43,588 bases of DNA, taken from NCBI GenBank assembly GCA_021298835.1, contig JAJTHG010000035.1:1-43588 (forward strand). The letters run 5' to 3'. Below are positions 13,766-22,148 of this stretch, piece by piece. Source of the stretch: Gemmatimonadota bacterium. Lineage in GTDB: Bacteria > Gemmatimonadota > Gemmatimonadetes > Gemmatimonadales > Gemmatimonadaceae. Made by a program: the position numbers and the translations under genes. Every line of letters starts with the position of its first letter. Positions within the stretch are counted from its first letter, which is position 1. The notes beneath the pieces were generated by a model. That model saw only the letters and a program-made list of their open reading frames with translations. It searched no databases and was not told where the DNA came from.

Positions 13766-14934
13766 GGGGCGCCCTGCGGCTGGCGGTGGCGGGGGGGCTC
13801 GTCGCCTCCGCCGCCGCGGCGCAGGGGCCGGGCGCGCGGCCGGCGGCGGGGGCCGCGCCGCCGCCCGCGCGCACCTACGACGTGATCGTCGGCGCCGAGG
13901 CGGTGGACAAGATGCAGGTCGTCCGCTTCGGCCCCGGCGGGGCGGCCCTCGTGCGCGAGCGCGTCATCGGCAAGAACGGCATCGACCCCGACGGCCCGCA
14001 CGGCATCGCCGTCGCCCCCGATGCGCGGCACTACTACGTCAGCACGGCCCACGGCGTCCCCAACGGCACGCTCTGGAAGCTCGAGGCCGAGTCCGACAAG
14101 GTCGTCGCGCAGACCGACCTCGGCCCTTTTCCCGCGACGCTGCAGGTGAGCGCCGACGGCGAGTACGCCTGGGTGGTGAACTTCAACCTCCATGGCGAGA
14201 TGGTGCCGTCGAGCGTGTCGGTCGTCGGCACCGCCGACATGGTCGAGCTGACGCGCATCCCCACCTGCACCATGCCCCACGGCTCGCGGCTCTCGCCCGA
14301 CGGCCGGCACCACTGGTCGGTGTGCATGATGGACGACGTGCTGGTGGACATCGACGCCACGCGGTTCGAGGTCGCGCGGCACTTCGCGCTCGCCAAGGGC
14401 CGCGAGATGGGGATGGCGGGCCCGCCGCCGCAGCGCGGGGCGGCGATGGGCCACGACCACGCCGGCCACGGCATGGAACCCCCCAAACCCGGCGACGTCT
14501 CCTGCTCTCCCACGTGGGCGCAGCCCTCGAGCGACGGCCGCACGGTGTGGGTGGCGTGCAACCGGGCCTCCGACCTCGTCGAGGTGGACGTCGCGTCGTG
14601 GACGATGCGGCGGCGCATCCCCACCGGCGCCGGCACCTACAACCTGGCCGCGACGCGCGACGGCCGGCTCGTCATCGGGACGAACAAGCGCGGGCAGTCG
14701 GTGTCGATCCACGACGCCGTGACCGGGGCCGAGCTGGCGCGCGTCCCGACCTCGCGCCGCATCCCCAGCGGGCTCGTGGTGTCGCCGGACGATCGCTACG
14801 TCTTCGTCACCTGCGAGGGCGTCGGCTCGGAGCCGGGGGCCGTGGACGTGATCGACCTCGCGACCCGGACGCGCGTGGCGAGCGTGGACGTCGGCCAGAT
14901 GGCCGGCGGCATTGACGTCTGGCGGATGCGTTGA
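13762..14934 (+). CDS. Secreted YncE-like beta-propeller protein with His-rich insert
   Basis: 390 residues, GTG start overlapping the previous stop (GTGA). Signal peptide at 1-20 (ending ASAAAAQ). The rest forms a seven-bladed-like propeller of the YncE/lactonase type, with repeats such as GPHGIAVAPDARHYYVSTA, RLSPDGRHHWSV and SGLVVSPDDRYVFVTCEG. Around residues 225-240 is a GHDHAGHGM insert that could bind a metal such as Cu or Zn. Because it is translated with the LVIVD-repeat gene, the two propellers probably work together outside the cytoplasm. Substrate is unknown. Confidence 0.85.
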   Translation: MRGALRLAVAGGLVASAAAAQGPGARPAAGAAPPPARTYDVIVGAEAVDKMQVVRFGPGGAALVRERVIGKNGIDPDGPHGIAVAPDARHYYVSTAHGVPNGTLWKLEAESDKVVAQTDLGPFPATLQVSADGEYAWVVNFNLHGEMVPSSVSVVGTADMVELTRIPTCTMPHGSRLSPDGRHHWSVCMMDDVLVDIDATRFEVARHFALAKGREMGMAGPPPQRGAAMGHDHAGHGMEPPKPGDVSCSPTWAQPSSDGRTVWVACNRASDLVEVDVASWTMRRRIPTGAGTYNLAATRDGRLVIGTNKRGQSVSIHDAVTGAELARVPTSRRIPSGLVVSPDDRYVFVTCEGVGSEPGAVDVIDLATRTRVASVDVGQMAGGIDVWRMR

Positions 14935-14960
14935 CGGCGACGGCGCGTCCCGCGGGATGC

Positions 14961-15110
14961 GCCGTCACCCGCGGTCACCCGCGGTCACCCGCGGTCACCC
15001 GCGGTCACCCGCGGTCACCCGCGGTCACCCGCGGTCACCCGCGGTCACCAGCGGTCACCAGCGGTCACCCGCGGTCACCCGCGGTCACCCGCGGTCACCA
15101 GCGGTCACCC
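14961..15110. repeat. Tandem array of 15 decamers (GCGGTCACCC)
   Basis: Exactly 15 head-to-tail 10-base units fill this interval between two convergent genes. The first unit is GCCGTCACCC; the units at 15041, 15051 and 15091 end in CCA instead of CCC; all others are identical. Each junction of the standard units makes CCGCGG. The period equals one helical turn, so a bound protein would sit on one face. It is not CRISPR (no spacers). Near-identity of units suggests recent slippage expansion and likely strain-to-strain length variation. Confidence 0.97.
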
Positions 15111-15125
15111 GCCGGCTTCCGCCGG

Positions 15126-15866
15126 CTACCGCGCCAGCACCGGCGCCAACGCCTTCCACAGGTTCGCCGCGACCAGCTTCGAGCCGTCCTCGTTCGGGTG
15201 GATCCCGTCCGGCTGGTTGTACTTCGCCACGCCGGCCACCCCGTCCAGCAGGAACGGCAGCAACGGCACCCCCGCCTCCCTGGCCAGCGCGGGGTACATC
15301 GCGTGGAACGCCCGCGTGTACGCCTGCCCCATGTTGGGCGGGGCCTCCATCTGCACCAGCAGCACCGGCGCGCCGGGCTTGGCCGCCTTCACGCGCGCGA
15401 GGAGGGCGCGGATGTTCGCCCGGGTCGAGTCCACCTCGACACCGCGCAGGCCGTCGTTCGCGCCGGTCTCGACGACCACCACGTCCCCGGGGCCCGACAG
15501 CACCCAGTCGGCGCGCCGGAGGGCCCCGGCGCTCGTCTCCCCCGACAGGCCGGCGTTGAACACCGTCCACGGCAGTCCGGCCGAATCCGCCTTGGCCTCG
15601 AGCAGCGCCGGATAGGCGTCCTTGGGGTTCAGCCCCAGCCCCGCCGTGAGCGAGGTGCCGATGATCAGGAGCGTCTTCCGCGCCGCCGGCACCCCGGGCG
15701 CGGCGGCGCCCCCGGCCGCCGGGGGTGGAACGTTCGTCCCGCCCTGCGAGTAGGCACCGGAGCCGGTCGCCACGGCCTCCGGCTTCGGGGTATCCTTCCC
15801 GCCGCAGGCGGCGACCCAGAGTCCCAGTACCGCCGCCCCCAAGCTCCGACCCGTCGTTCCCGTCAT
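15126..15866 (-). CDS. tesA: GDSL-family arylesterase/lysophospholipase lipoprotein (TesA-like)
   Basis: 246 residues with a lipoprotein signal (lipobox VAAC, Cys21). SGNH hydrolase blocks are visible: block I IIGTSLTAGLGL with the nucleophile Ser72 (GTSL instead of the usual GDSL), block II Gly in NAGLSGETSAG, block III GANDG, and block V DGIHP with the catalytic Asp-His. TesA-type enzymes hydrolyse thioesters, aryl esters and lysophospholipids in the periplasm. The ATG at 15866 overlaps by two bases the divergent ybbA start at 15865. In E. coli tesA is also divergent from ybbAP, so the neighbourhood is conserved. Its 3' end lies 15 bases from the decamer array. Confidence 0.88.
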   Translation of the reverse strand: MTGTTGRSLGAAVLGLWVAACGGKDTPKPEAVATGSGAYSQGGTNVPPPAAGGAAAPGVPAARKTLLIIGTSLTAGLGLNPKDAYPALLEAKADSAGLPWTVFNAGLSGETSAGALRRADWVLSGPGDVVVVETGANDGLRGVEVDSTRANIRALLARVKAAKPGAPVLLVQMEAPPNMGQAYTRAFHAMYPALAREAGVPLLPFLLDGVAGVAKYNQPDGIHPNEDGSKLVAANLWKALAPVLAR

Positions 15867-16545
15867 GCTCGCTGCCCGTTCGCTCACCAAGGAATATCCC
15901 AGCGGGAGCTCGGCACTCGCCGTGCTCCGCGACGTCACCTTCGAGATCCCGCAGGGCCAGTTCGTCGCGATCGTCGGCCCCTCCGGGAGCGGCAAGACGA
16001 CCCTGCTCGGGCTGCTCGCCGGCCTCGATACCCCCTCGCGGGGGACGGTGGTCCTCGACGGTGCCGACCTCGCCGGCCTCGACGAGGACGCGCGCGCGCG
16101 CCTCCGTGGCGAAAAGGTAGGCTTCATCTTCCAGTCGTTCCAGCTCATCCCGACGCTGACGGCGATGGAGAACGTGCAGGTGCCGCTCGAGCTTCGGGGC
16201 GAAACCGGGGCCGAGCCGCGCGCCCGCGAGCTTCTGACCCGCGTCGGGTTGGGCCACCGGCTCGACCATTTCCCGACGCAGCTCTCGGGGGGCGAGCAGC
16301 AGCGGGTGGCGATCGCCCGGGCCTTCTCCAATCAGCCGCGCATCCTCTTCGCCGACGAGCCGACGGGCAACCTCGACGTCAACACCGGCGCGACGATCGT
16401 CGAGCTGCTCGAGCAGCTCAACCGGGAGAGCGGCTCGACGGTGATCCTCGTGACGCACGACCTGCAGCTGGCGGAGCGGGCGCAGCGGGTGATCCGGCTG
16501 CGGGACGGTGCCGTCATCGAGGATCGCCCCTCCACCCGCGCGTAG
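15865..16545 (+). CDS. ybbA: ABC transporter ATP-binding protein, YbbA/LolD type
   Basis: 226 residues, a stand-alone ATPase of the MacB/LolD/YbbA group. Walker A is GPSGSGKTT (near residue 40), the Q-loop lies in FIFQSFQLIPTLTAMENV, the signature is LSGGEQQRVAIARA, Walker B is ILFADEPTGNLD and the H-loop is VTHD. It partners with the FtsX-type permease that follows (44-base gap). YbbAP-TesA systems are thought to extract or process hydrophobic molecules at the inner membrane. The start ATG overlaps the tesA start on the other strand and has no Shine-Dalgarno, so it may be leaderless. Confidence 0.9.
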   Translation: MLAARSLTKEYPSGSSALAVLRDVTFEIPQGQFVAIVGPSGSGKTTLLGLLAGLDTPSRGTVVLDGADLAGLDEDARARLRGEKVGFIFQSFQLIPTLTAMENVQVPLELRGETGAEPRARELLTRVGLGHRLDHFPTQLSGGEQQRVAIARAFSNQPRILFADEPTGNLDVNTGATIVELLEQLNRESGSTVILVTHDLQLAERAQRVIRLRDGAVIEDRPSTRA

Positions 16546-16589
16546 GCCCCGGACGCGCGGCGCGCGCCGCGCCGTCCCCCTTCCCCGCC

Positions 16590-19145
16590 ATGCCCTCCCC
16601 CCTCCTCTCCCTCGCCTGGCGCGATTCGCGCACCGCGCGCCGCCGCCTCGCGCTCTACATGAGCGCGATCTCGCTCGGCGTCGCCGCGCTGGTCGCGATC
16701 GACAGCTTCGCCCTGAACGTCACGCGCAGCATCCGCGAGCAGTCCCGCGCGCTGCTCGGCGGGGACCTGGCGTTCACCAGCCGCACGGCGTTCCCGGCGC
16801 CGGTGGACTCGCTCTTCGACTCGCTCCGGACCACCGGGGTCGAGTTCGCCCGCCAGGTGACGTTCGGCTCGATGGCGCAGCTCAAGCGCACGGGGGGGAC
16901 GCGGCTCTCCCAGGTGCGCGCCGTCACCCGCAACTACCCGTTCTACGGCGAGGTCGTCACCGAGCCCGCCGGCCAGTGGCGGTTCCTGCACGACCGCCGC
17001 GTGGCCCTCGTGGACGAGTCGCTGCTGATCGCCCTCGGCGGCGAGGTCGGCGACTCGCTGACCCTGGGCTACGCCACCTTCCGGATCGCCGGCGTCCTGC
17101 GCAACGTGCCCGGTGATCCGGGCGTGGCCGCGACGATCGGCCCCCGCGTGTTCATCTCGGACGCGTGGGTCGGCGAGACGCAGCTCCTCGTCTTCGGCTC
17201 CCGCGCGGAGTACGAGCAGCTCGCGCGGCTCCGCGACACCTCGACGGCGGCGGCCATCGCCGCGGCCCTCAAGCCGCGGCTCGAGCCCAGCCGTGTCCGC
17301 GTCCGCACGGTGCAGGAGAACGAGCGGAACTTCACCCAGGCCATCGCCCAGCTCGGCGACTTTCTCGGCATCGTCGGGCTCGTCGCGCTGCTCCTCGGCG
17401 GCATCGGCGTGGCATCGGGGGTCACCGCCTACGTCGCGCGCAAGATCGACGTCGTCGCGGTGCTGCGCTGCCTCGGCGCGACGAGCGGGCAGGTGCTCGC
17501 CATCTACGCCGCGCAGGCCGGCGCCATGGGGCTGGCCGGCGCCGCGATCGGCGTCGGGATCGGCCTCGCCATCCAGCAGGCGCTGCCCGGCATCCTCGGC
17601 GACTTCCTCCCGGTGGACGTGCGCGTGGCCCTCGAGCCCGGCGCCGTGCTGACGGGGTTGGCGATCGGCGTCTGGACGGCCCTCCTCTTCGCCCTCCGGC
17701 CGCTGGTGGCGCTGCGCAACGTCTCGCCGCTGCAGGCGATCCGGCGCGACACCGACGGCGCCGCGCTGACCACCACGTGGCGCGACCCGTGGGTGATCGG
17801 CGTCAACATCGCGCTCGTCGCGAGTGTCGTCGGCATGGCCGTCTGGCGGGCCCCCTCGGCTCGCAACGGCCTCTACCTCGCCGCCGGCGTCGCGGCGGTG
17901 ATCCTCGTCCTGTGGCTCTCGGCCAGCGCCCTCATCTGGCTGGCGCGCCGCGCGGTGCGGCCGTCGTGGCCCTACGTGCTCCGCCAGGGGGTCGCCAACC
18001 TCCACCGGCCGGCCAACCAGACGCGGGCGGTCGTCCTCTCGCTCGGCTTCGGGGCCTTCCTCATCAGCACCCTCTACCTGGTGCAGGCGAACCTGCTGCG
18101 CCAGTTCGACCTCACCGCCGCCAAGTCGCGCGGCAACCTCGTCTTCTTCGACGTGCAGGACGACCAGGCCACCGGGGTGGACTCGATCCTGCGCGCCGAG
18201 CGCGTGGACGTGATCGGGACGACGCCGATCGTCACGATGCGCATCGCCCGGATCAACCAGTGGACGATGTCGCAGATGCTCGACACCACGAATCCCGACA
18301 GCGTCAAGCGCGCCGCGTGGACGCTGCGGCGCGAATACCGCTCGACGTACCGCGCCGAGACCACGGCCAGCGAGAAGATCATCGCCGGCCGGTGGTTCGG
18401 GCGGACGAAGGCGAAACCGGGCGAGCCCGCCGCCGAGGTCTCGATGGAGGGGGCGGTGGCCGGCGACCTCGGCGTGGCCGTCGGCGACGTCATCACCTGG
18501 GACGTGCAGGGCCGGCAGATCCCCACGCGCGTCACGTCGTTCCGCGAGGTCAACTGGGCGCGGCTCGAACCCAACTTCTTCGCCGTCTTCTCACCCGGCG
18601 TGCTCGAGGGAGCGCCGAAGCAGTTCGTCGTCGTCGGCGCCTCGCCCGACCCGCGCACGAGCGCCGTCGTCCAGCGCGAGGCCGTCGCGCGCTACCCGAA
18701 CGTCAGCGCGATCGACATCTCGCTTGTCCAGCGCACGGTGCAGCAGATCGTGGACAAGGTCACGCTGGCGATCCGCTTCCTCGCGCTCTTCTCGGTCGCC
18801 ATCGGCATCCCGGTGCTGTTCTCGGCCGTCGCCGCGACGCGCAGCGCCCGCGTGCGCGAGGGGGTGCTGCTCAAGGTGCTCGGGGCGACGGCGGCCGCGA
18901 TCCGTCGCATCCTGCTGGCCGAGTACGCGCTGCTGGGGACGCTTGGCGCGCTGAGCGGCATGGTGCTGAGCTTCGGCGGCGCGTGGGCAGTGATGCGCTT
19001 CGTCTTCGCGCAGTCGTTCACGCCCGTCGTCGGGCCGGCGTTGGCGATCGCCGGCATCATGCTGGCGCTGGCGGTGCTGATCGGGCTGCTTGGCGGCCGC
19101 GACGTCTTCAAGGAGACCCCGATGGCGGCGCTGCGCGAGGCCTGA
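16590..19145 (+). CDS. ybbP: FtsX-family ABC permease, YbbP type
   Basis: 851 residues, about ten transmembrane helices. TM1 is at about 20-42 and is followed by a large periplasmic region (45-245). A first FtsX core follows (about 250-390, QLGDFLGIVGLVALLLGGIGVASGVTAYVARK-type), then a central pair of helices (about 400-450), a second extracytoplasmic domain (510-720) and a second FtsX core (about 725-850, ending LGGRDVFKETPMAALREA). This double-FtsX layout is typical of YbbP and differs from LolC/E. With YbbA it forms a mechanotransmission-type ABC system. The TesA-like lipoprotein next door is its probable functional partner. Confidence 0.9.
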   Translation: MPSPLLSLAWRDSRTARRRLALYMSAISLGVAALVAIDSFALNVTRSIREQSRALLGGDLAFTSRTAFPAPVDSLFDSLRTTGVEFARQVTFGSMAQLKRTGGTRLSQVRAVTRNYPFYGEVVTEPAGQWRFLHDRRVALVDESLLIALGGEVGDSLTLGYATFRIAGVLRNVPGDPGVAATIGPRVFISDAWVGETQLLVFGSRAEYEQLARLRDTSTAAAIAAALKPRLEPSRVRVRTVQENERNFTQAIAQLGDFLGIVGLVALLLGGIGVASGVTAYVARKIDVVAVLRCLGATSGQVLAIYAAQAGAMGLAGAAIGVGIGLAIQQALPGILGDFLPVDVRVALEPGAVLTGLAIGVWTALLFALRPLVALRNVSPLQAIRRDTDGAALTTTWRDPWVIGVNIALVASVVGMAVWRAPSARNGLYLAAGVAAVILVLWLSASALIWLARRAVRPSWPYVLRQGVANLHRPANQTRAVVLSLGFGAFLISTLYLVQANLLRQFDLTAAKSRGNLVFFDVQDDQATGVDSILRAERVDVIGTTPIVTMRIARINQWTMSQMLDTTNPDSVKRAAWTLRREYRSTYRAETTASEKIIAGRWFGRTKAKPGEPAAEVSMEGAVAGDLGVAVGDVITWDVQGRQIPTRVTSFREVNWARLEPNFFAVFSPGVLEGAPKQFVVVGASPDPRTSAVVQREAVARYPNVSAIDISLVQRTVQQIVDKVTLAIRFLALFSVAIGIPVLFSAVAATRSARVREGVLLKVLGATAAAIRRILLAEYALLGTLGALSGMVLSFGGAWAVMRFVFAQSFTPVVGPALAIAGIMLALAVLIGLLGGRDVFKETPMAALREA

Positions 19146-19203
19146 GGGTCGCGCGGACGTCGCCTGCCGCTCTGCGCGCGGGGCCGGCGCCGTGCGGGCC
19201 GGC

Positions 19204-19226
19204 CCCGGGGCGACGAACGCCCCGGG
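19204..19226. terminator. Hairpin between convergent ybbP and fasciclin genes
   Basis: CCCGGGGCG-ACGAA-CGCCCCGGG is a perfect 9-bp stem with a 5-base loop in the convergent gap. No T-tract is present; it is probably a bidirectional terminator in a GC-rich genome. Confidence 0.55.
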
Positions 19227-19238
19227 ACCGGCGGCCGG

Positions 19239-19724
19239 TCACTTCTTCTCGGGCGGCAGGATCACGGCGTCGATCACGTGGATCACGCCGTTCGACGCAG
19301 CGACGTCGGTCTTCACGATCATCGCGTTGTCGATCATCAAGCCGTTGCCGTGCGCCATCACGGTCGCCTCGGCGCCCTGCACCGTCTTCACCTTGCCGGG
19401 CTTGACGTCCTTCGCCAGCACCTTGCCGGCGACGACGTGATACGTGAGGATCGCGGTCAGCTTGGCCTTGTTCTCGGGCTTGAGCAGCGACTCGAGCGTG
19501 CCGGCCGGCAGCTTCTTGAACGCCTCGTCCGTCGGGGCGAAGACCGTGAACGGGCCCTTGCCCTTGAGGGTCTCGACGAGGCCCGCGGCCTTGAGGGCGG
19601 CGGCGAGGGTGTTGAACGAGCCGGCGGCGACGGCCGTCTCGACGATGTCCTTCGTCTGGGCCCGGGCGGCAGGGGCGACGGCGAGGGTCGCGGCGGCCGC
19701 GAGGGCGAAGGCGAGGGTGCGCAT
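19239..19724 (-). CDS. Secreted fasciclin (FAS1) domain protein
   Basis: 161 residues: Sec signal [20 protein letters not shown] (cleavage after ARA) followed by one complete FAS1 domain, with the H1 motif [17 protein letters not shown], the central LLTYHV-like [12 protein letters not shown], and the H2-like [16 protein letters not shown]1 proteins mediate adhesion or ligand binding outside the cell. The ATG at 19724 is preceded by GGAG; an upstream in-frame extension to 19889 would bury the signal peptide and is rejected. It is divergent from sbtA, with a 227-base gap. Confidence 0.92.
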   Translation of the reverse strand: MRTLAFALAAAATLAVAPAARAQTKDIVETAVAAGSFNTLAAALKAAGLVETLKGKGPFTVFAPTDEAFKKLPAGTLESLLKPENKAKLTAILTYHVVAGKVLAKDVKPGKVKTVQGAEATVMAHGNGLMIDNAMIVKTDVAASNGVIHVIDAVILPPEKK

Positions 19725-19882
19725 GGGTCGGGATGCTCCGGTACTGGTGGGTGACGCGCCGGCGGAGGCGCCGGACGCCGAGTGGTGAACACCCCGACGC
19801 GCACGATGTTCCTGCGGGGCGGCGGACCGCGGGACCGGACGGCGGTTCCGAACGCGATGCGCGGGAGGTGCGGCTGCATGCA

Positions 19883-19926
19883 TTGGCACTCTCTATGTGT
19901 TGACAGAAATGATATTCTTCTGCCAA
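19883..19926. promoter_or_regulatory. AT-rich divergent promoter region with TTGGCA/TGCCAA dyad
   Basis: This is the only clearly AT-rich patch in the gap between the fasciclin gene and sbtA. TTGGCA (19883-19888) and TGCCAA (19921-19926) form a dyad 32 bases apart, and TTGACA (19900-19905) is a perfect -35 hexamer on the plus strand, but no matching -10 is seen. A regulator site is possible. The rest of 19725-19882 shows nothing recognisable. Confidence 0.4.
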
Positions 19927-19951
19927 CCCTCAGCCGTCTCCCACCGTGCAG

Positions 19952-20944
19952 ATGACCGACCTCCTCAAGGCCAACCTGCTCAATCCGATCGCCCTGTCCT
20001 TCGCGCTCGGCATCGTCGCCCGGCTCATCCGGAGCGAGTTCTCGTTGCCGAAGGACATCTACACGGGCCTGAGCATCTTCCTCCTCTTCGGCCTCGGGCT
20101 GAAGGGCGGGGTCGAGCTCGCCGAGTCCACCTTCTCCGCCATCATCGGACCGGTCGGCGTGACGCTGCTCCTCGGCGTCATCACCCCGCTGACGGCCTTC
20201 GCGACGCTCCGCTACGTCGGGCGCTTCTCCGACAGCGACGCCGCCGGCATCGCGGCCCATTACGGGTCGGTGAGCGCCGTGACCTTCATCGCCGCCCAGA
20301 ACTTCATTCAGGGGCTGCAGGCGACCGACCCGTCCATCCCCAAGCTCGAGGGTTACCTGCCGACGCTGCTCGCCGTCCTCGAGAGTCCCGGCATCCACAT
20401 CGCCCTCGCGATCGGCGCCATCCGCACCGCCCGCCCGGACCAGAAGATCGCCGAGGTGCTGCACGAGGTGCTGACCGCCCGCACGATGGTGCTGCTCGTC
20501 GGCGGCCTCGTGATCGGTGCGCTCATCGGCCACAAGAACTGGGAGGTCATCCAGCCCTTCTACGACAGCAAGGGGGCGATCTTCCGCGGCGCCCTCTGCC
20601 TGTTCCTGCTCGAGATGGGCATCGTCGCCGGCTCGCGCCTGGGGGACCTCAAGAAGGTCGGCCCCTTCCTGCTCGCCTTCGGCATCGGCTGGCCGATCGT
20701 GCACGGCGCGTTCGGGGCGTGGCTCGGCACCGTGGCCGGTCTCAGCGTCGGCGGGGCCACGGTGCTCGGCACGATGGCGGCCTCGGCCTCCTACATCGCC
20801 GCGCCGCCGGCCGTGCGCGTGACGCTCCCCGACGCCAACCCCACGCTCTACCTCACCAGCTCACTCGCGATCACCTTCCCGTTCAACATCCTCTTCGGGA
20901 TCACCATCTACTACCGCGTCGCCCAGTGGGCGGCGGGGTTGTGA
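19952..20944 (+). CDS. sbtA: Sodium-dependent bicarbonate transporter SbtA
   Basis: 330 residues with about ten transmembrane helices, matching the SbtA family (PF05982): NPIALSFALGIVARLIRSEF, LSIFLLFGLGLKGGVELA, HYGSVSAVTFIAAQNF and GTMAASASYIAAPPAVR are conserved family segments. SbtA imports HCO3- with Na+ and is best known from cyanobacterial carbon concentration. Here no carboxysome or Rubisco genes are visible, so bicarbonate may feed carboxylases or pH balance. A GTG at 19946 is an equally possible start; neither has a Shine-Dalgarno. The PII-like sbtB follows after 7 bases. Confidence 0.92.
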   Translation: MTDLLKANLLNPIALSFALGIVARLIRSEFSLPKDIYTGLSIFLLFGLGLKGGVELAESTFSAIIGPVGVTLLLGVITPLTAFATLRYVGRFSDSDAAGIAAHYGSVSAVTFIAAQNFIQGLQATDPSIPKLEGYLPTLLAVLESPGIHIALAIGAIRTARPDQKIAEVLHEVLTARTMVLLVGGLVIGALIGHKNWEVIQPFYDSKGAIFRGALCLFLLEMGIVAGSRLGDLKKVGPFLLAFGIGWPIVHGAFGAWLGTVAGLSVGGATVLGTMAASASYIAAPPAVRVTLPDANPTLYLTSSLAITFPFNILFGITIYYRVAQWAAGL

Positions 20945-20951
20945 GGCAGCC

Positions 20952-21260
20952 ATGGCCGTCACCACGCTGAAGCTCGTCACGATCATCTGCGAGCCCGTCC
21001 TCGAGGCGAAGATCGAGCAGGATCTCAAGCGACTCGGGGCCTCCGGCTACACCGTCACCGAGGGCCGCGGCGCCGGCTCGCGCGGCCTCCACGCCGACGC
21101 GATTCCGGGGAGCAACCTCCGCATCGAGGCGATCGTCGCCCCGGCGGCCGCCGAGCGCATCATCACCTGGATCGCCGAGCACTACTTCGAGCACTACTCG
21201 GTGATCGCCTGGCTCTCCGACGTGCAGGTCGTACGGGGGGACAAGTACGTTTCGGGGTGA
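20952..21260 (+). CDS. sbtB: PII-like protein SbtB
   Basis: 102 residues with the ferredoxin-like PII fold: strand TLKLVTIICEPVLEAKI, helix IEQDLKRLGASGYTVTEGRG, a T-loop region GAGSRGLHADAIPGSNLRIEAIV, and IITWIAEHYFEHYSVIAWLSDVQVVR. SbtB proteins bind adenine nucleotides (cAMP, AMP, ADP, ATP) and gate SbtA. The C-terminus ends RGDKYVSG and lacks the CGPEGC redox-switch tail known in many cyanobacterial SbtB proteins. It lies 7 bases after sbtA and its stop overlaps the next start (GTGA). Confidence 0.9.
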   Translation: MAVTTLKLVTIICEPVLEAKIEQDLKRLGASGYTVTEGRGAGSRGLHADAIPGSNLRIEAIVAPAAAERIITWIAEHYFEHYSVIAWLSDVQVVRGDKYVSG

Positions 21261-22138
21261 CCCGAACCGTCCTGCTCCTCGGCGCCGGCTACGTCGGCAC
21301 CGCCCTCGCCAGATCCCTCGCCGCCGCCGGTGACCACGTGGTCGCCGTGCGGCGGCGCGGCGCATCCGGCGACGCGACCCCCGGCGTCACGTGGATCGCC
21401 GGCGATGCGCGCGACCCGGCCCGGCTGGCCGGCCTGCCGCCGCGCGCGGACGCCGTGGTGCTCACCGCCGCCCCGACCGCCGGGCGCGGCGACGCGTACG
21501 ATGCGACGTATCCCCCGCTTTCCCGCGCGGCGCTCGCGCTCGCCCGGCGCCTCGGCGCCGGGGTCGTCGCCTACACCTCGAGCACCGGCGTTTACGGCCG
21601 TACCGACGGCGCCTGGACCCCCGAGGAGACGCCGCGCCTGCCGCGCGGCCCCGAGACCGCCGCGCTGGCGGAGGCCGAGGACCTGCTCCTCGCCGCGACG
21701 GATGTGCGAGCCGCCATCCTCCGCGTCGCCGGCATCTACGGCCCGTCGCGCACCGCGATGGCGCGCTTCCGCGACCCCGCGCGCCTCGCGGCCCGCGGTG
21801 CCTACTTCACGAACTTCGCGCATCGCGACGACATCGTCGCTGCGATCGTGCGGGTGCTGGCGCGACCCGACGCCCCGGCGGTCTGCAATTGCGCGGACGG
21901 GGCGGCCCTGCCGGCGCTCGAGGTCTCGCGCGTGGTGCACGAGCTGATCGGCATCCCCTGGCCCGACCCCCTCGTCTTCGACGATGCGGCCGCCGCCGCG
22001 CCGCCCCGATCGAACCAGCGGGTCCCCGTTGACCGCCTCCGGACCCTCGGCTGGGCACCGGCCTACCCGAGCGTGCGCGAGGGGTTCGCCGCCCTCCTCG
22101 CCGATCCGGACACGGGACCCTCCGTCGCGCAACGCTAG
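21257..22138 (+). CDS. NAD-dependent epimerase/dehydratase, extended SDR (YeeZ-like)
   Basis: 293 residues. The Rossmann nucleotide site is LLGAGYVGTALA (Gly-x-Gly-x-x-Gly at the N-terminus); the active-site area has YTSSTGVYG with Ser/Tyr, and ILRVAGIYGPSR follows as in extended SDRs. It resembles the YeeZ group, whose substrate is unknown. The GTG start overlaps the sbtB stop, so it is cotranscribed with the bicarbonate transport genes, but no metabolic link is evident. The third codon positions match the neighbours. Confidence 0.88.
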   Translation: MTRTVLLLGAGYVGTALARSLAAAGDHVVAVRRRGASGDATPGVTWIAGDARDPARLAGLPPRADAVVLTAAPTAGRGDAYDATYPPLSRAALALARRLGAGVVAYTSSTGVYGRTDGAWTPEETPRLPRGPETAALAEAEDLLLAATDVRAAILRVAGIYGPSRTAMARFRDPARLAARGAYFTNFAHRDDIVAAIVRVLARPDAPAVCNCADGAALPALEVSRVVHELIGIPWPDPLVFDDAAAAAPPRSNQRVPVDRLRTLGWAPAYPSVREGFAALLADPDTGPSVAQR

Positions 22139-22148
22139 TATTGGGCGT

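Noticed and set aside
14961..15110. Decamer array considered as a CRISPR array
   Set aside because: The units are directly adjacent with no unique spacers and are far too short.
19884..19905. Possible sigma-54 promoter (TGGCAC) upstream of sbtA
   Set aside because: The -24 half is acceptable, but the -12 GC element at the correct spacing is missing.
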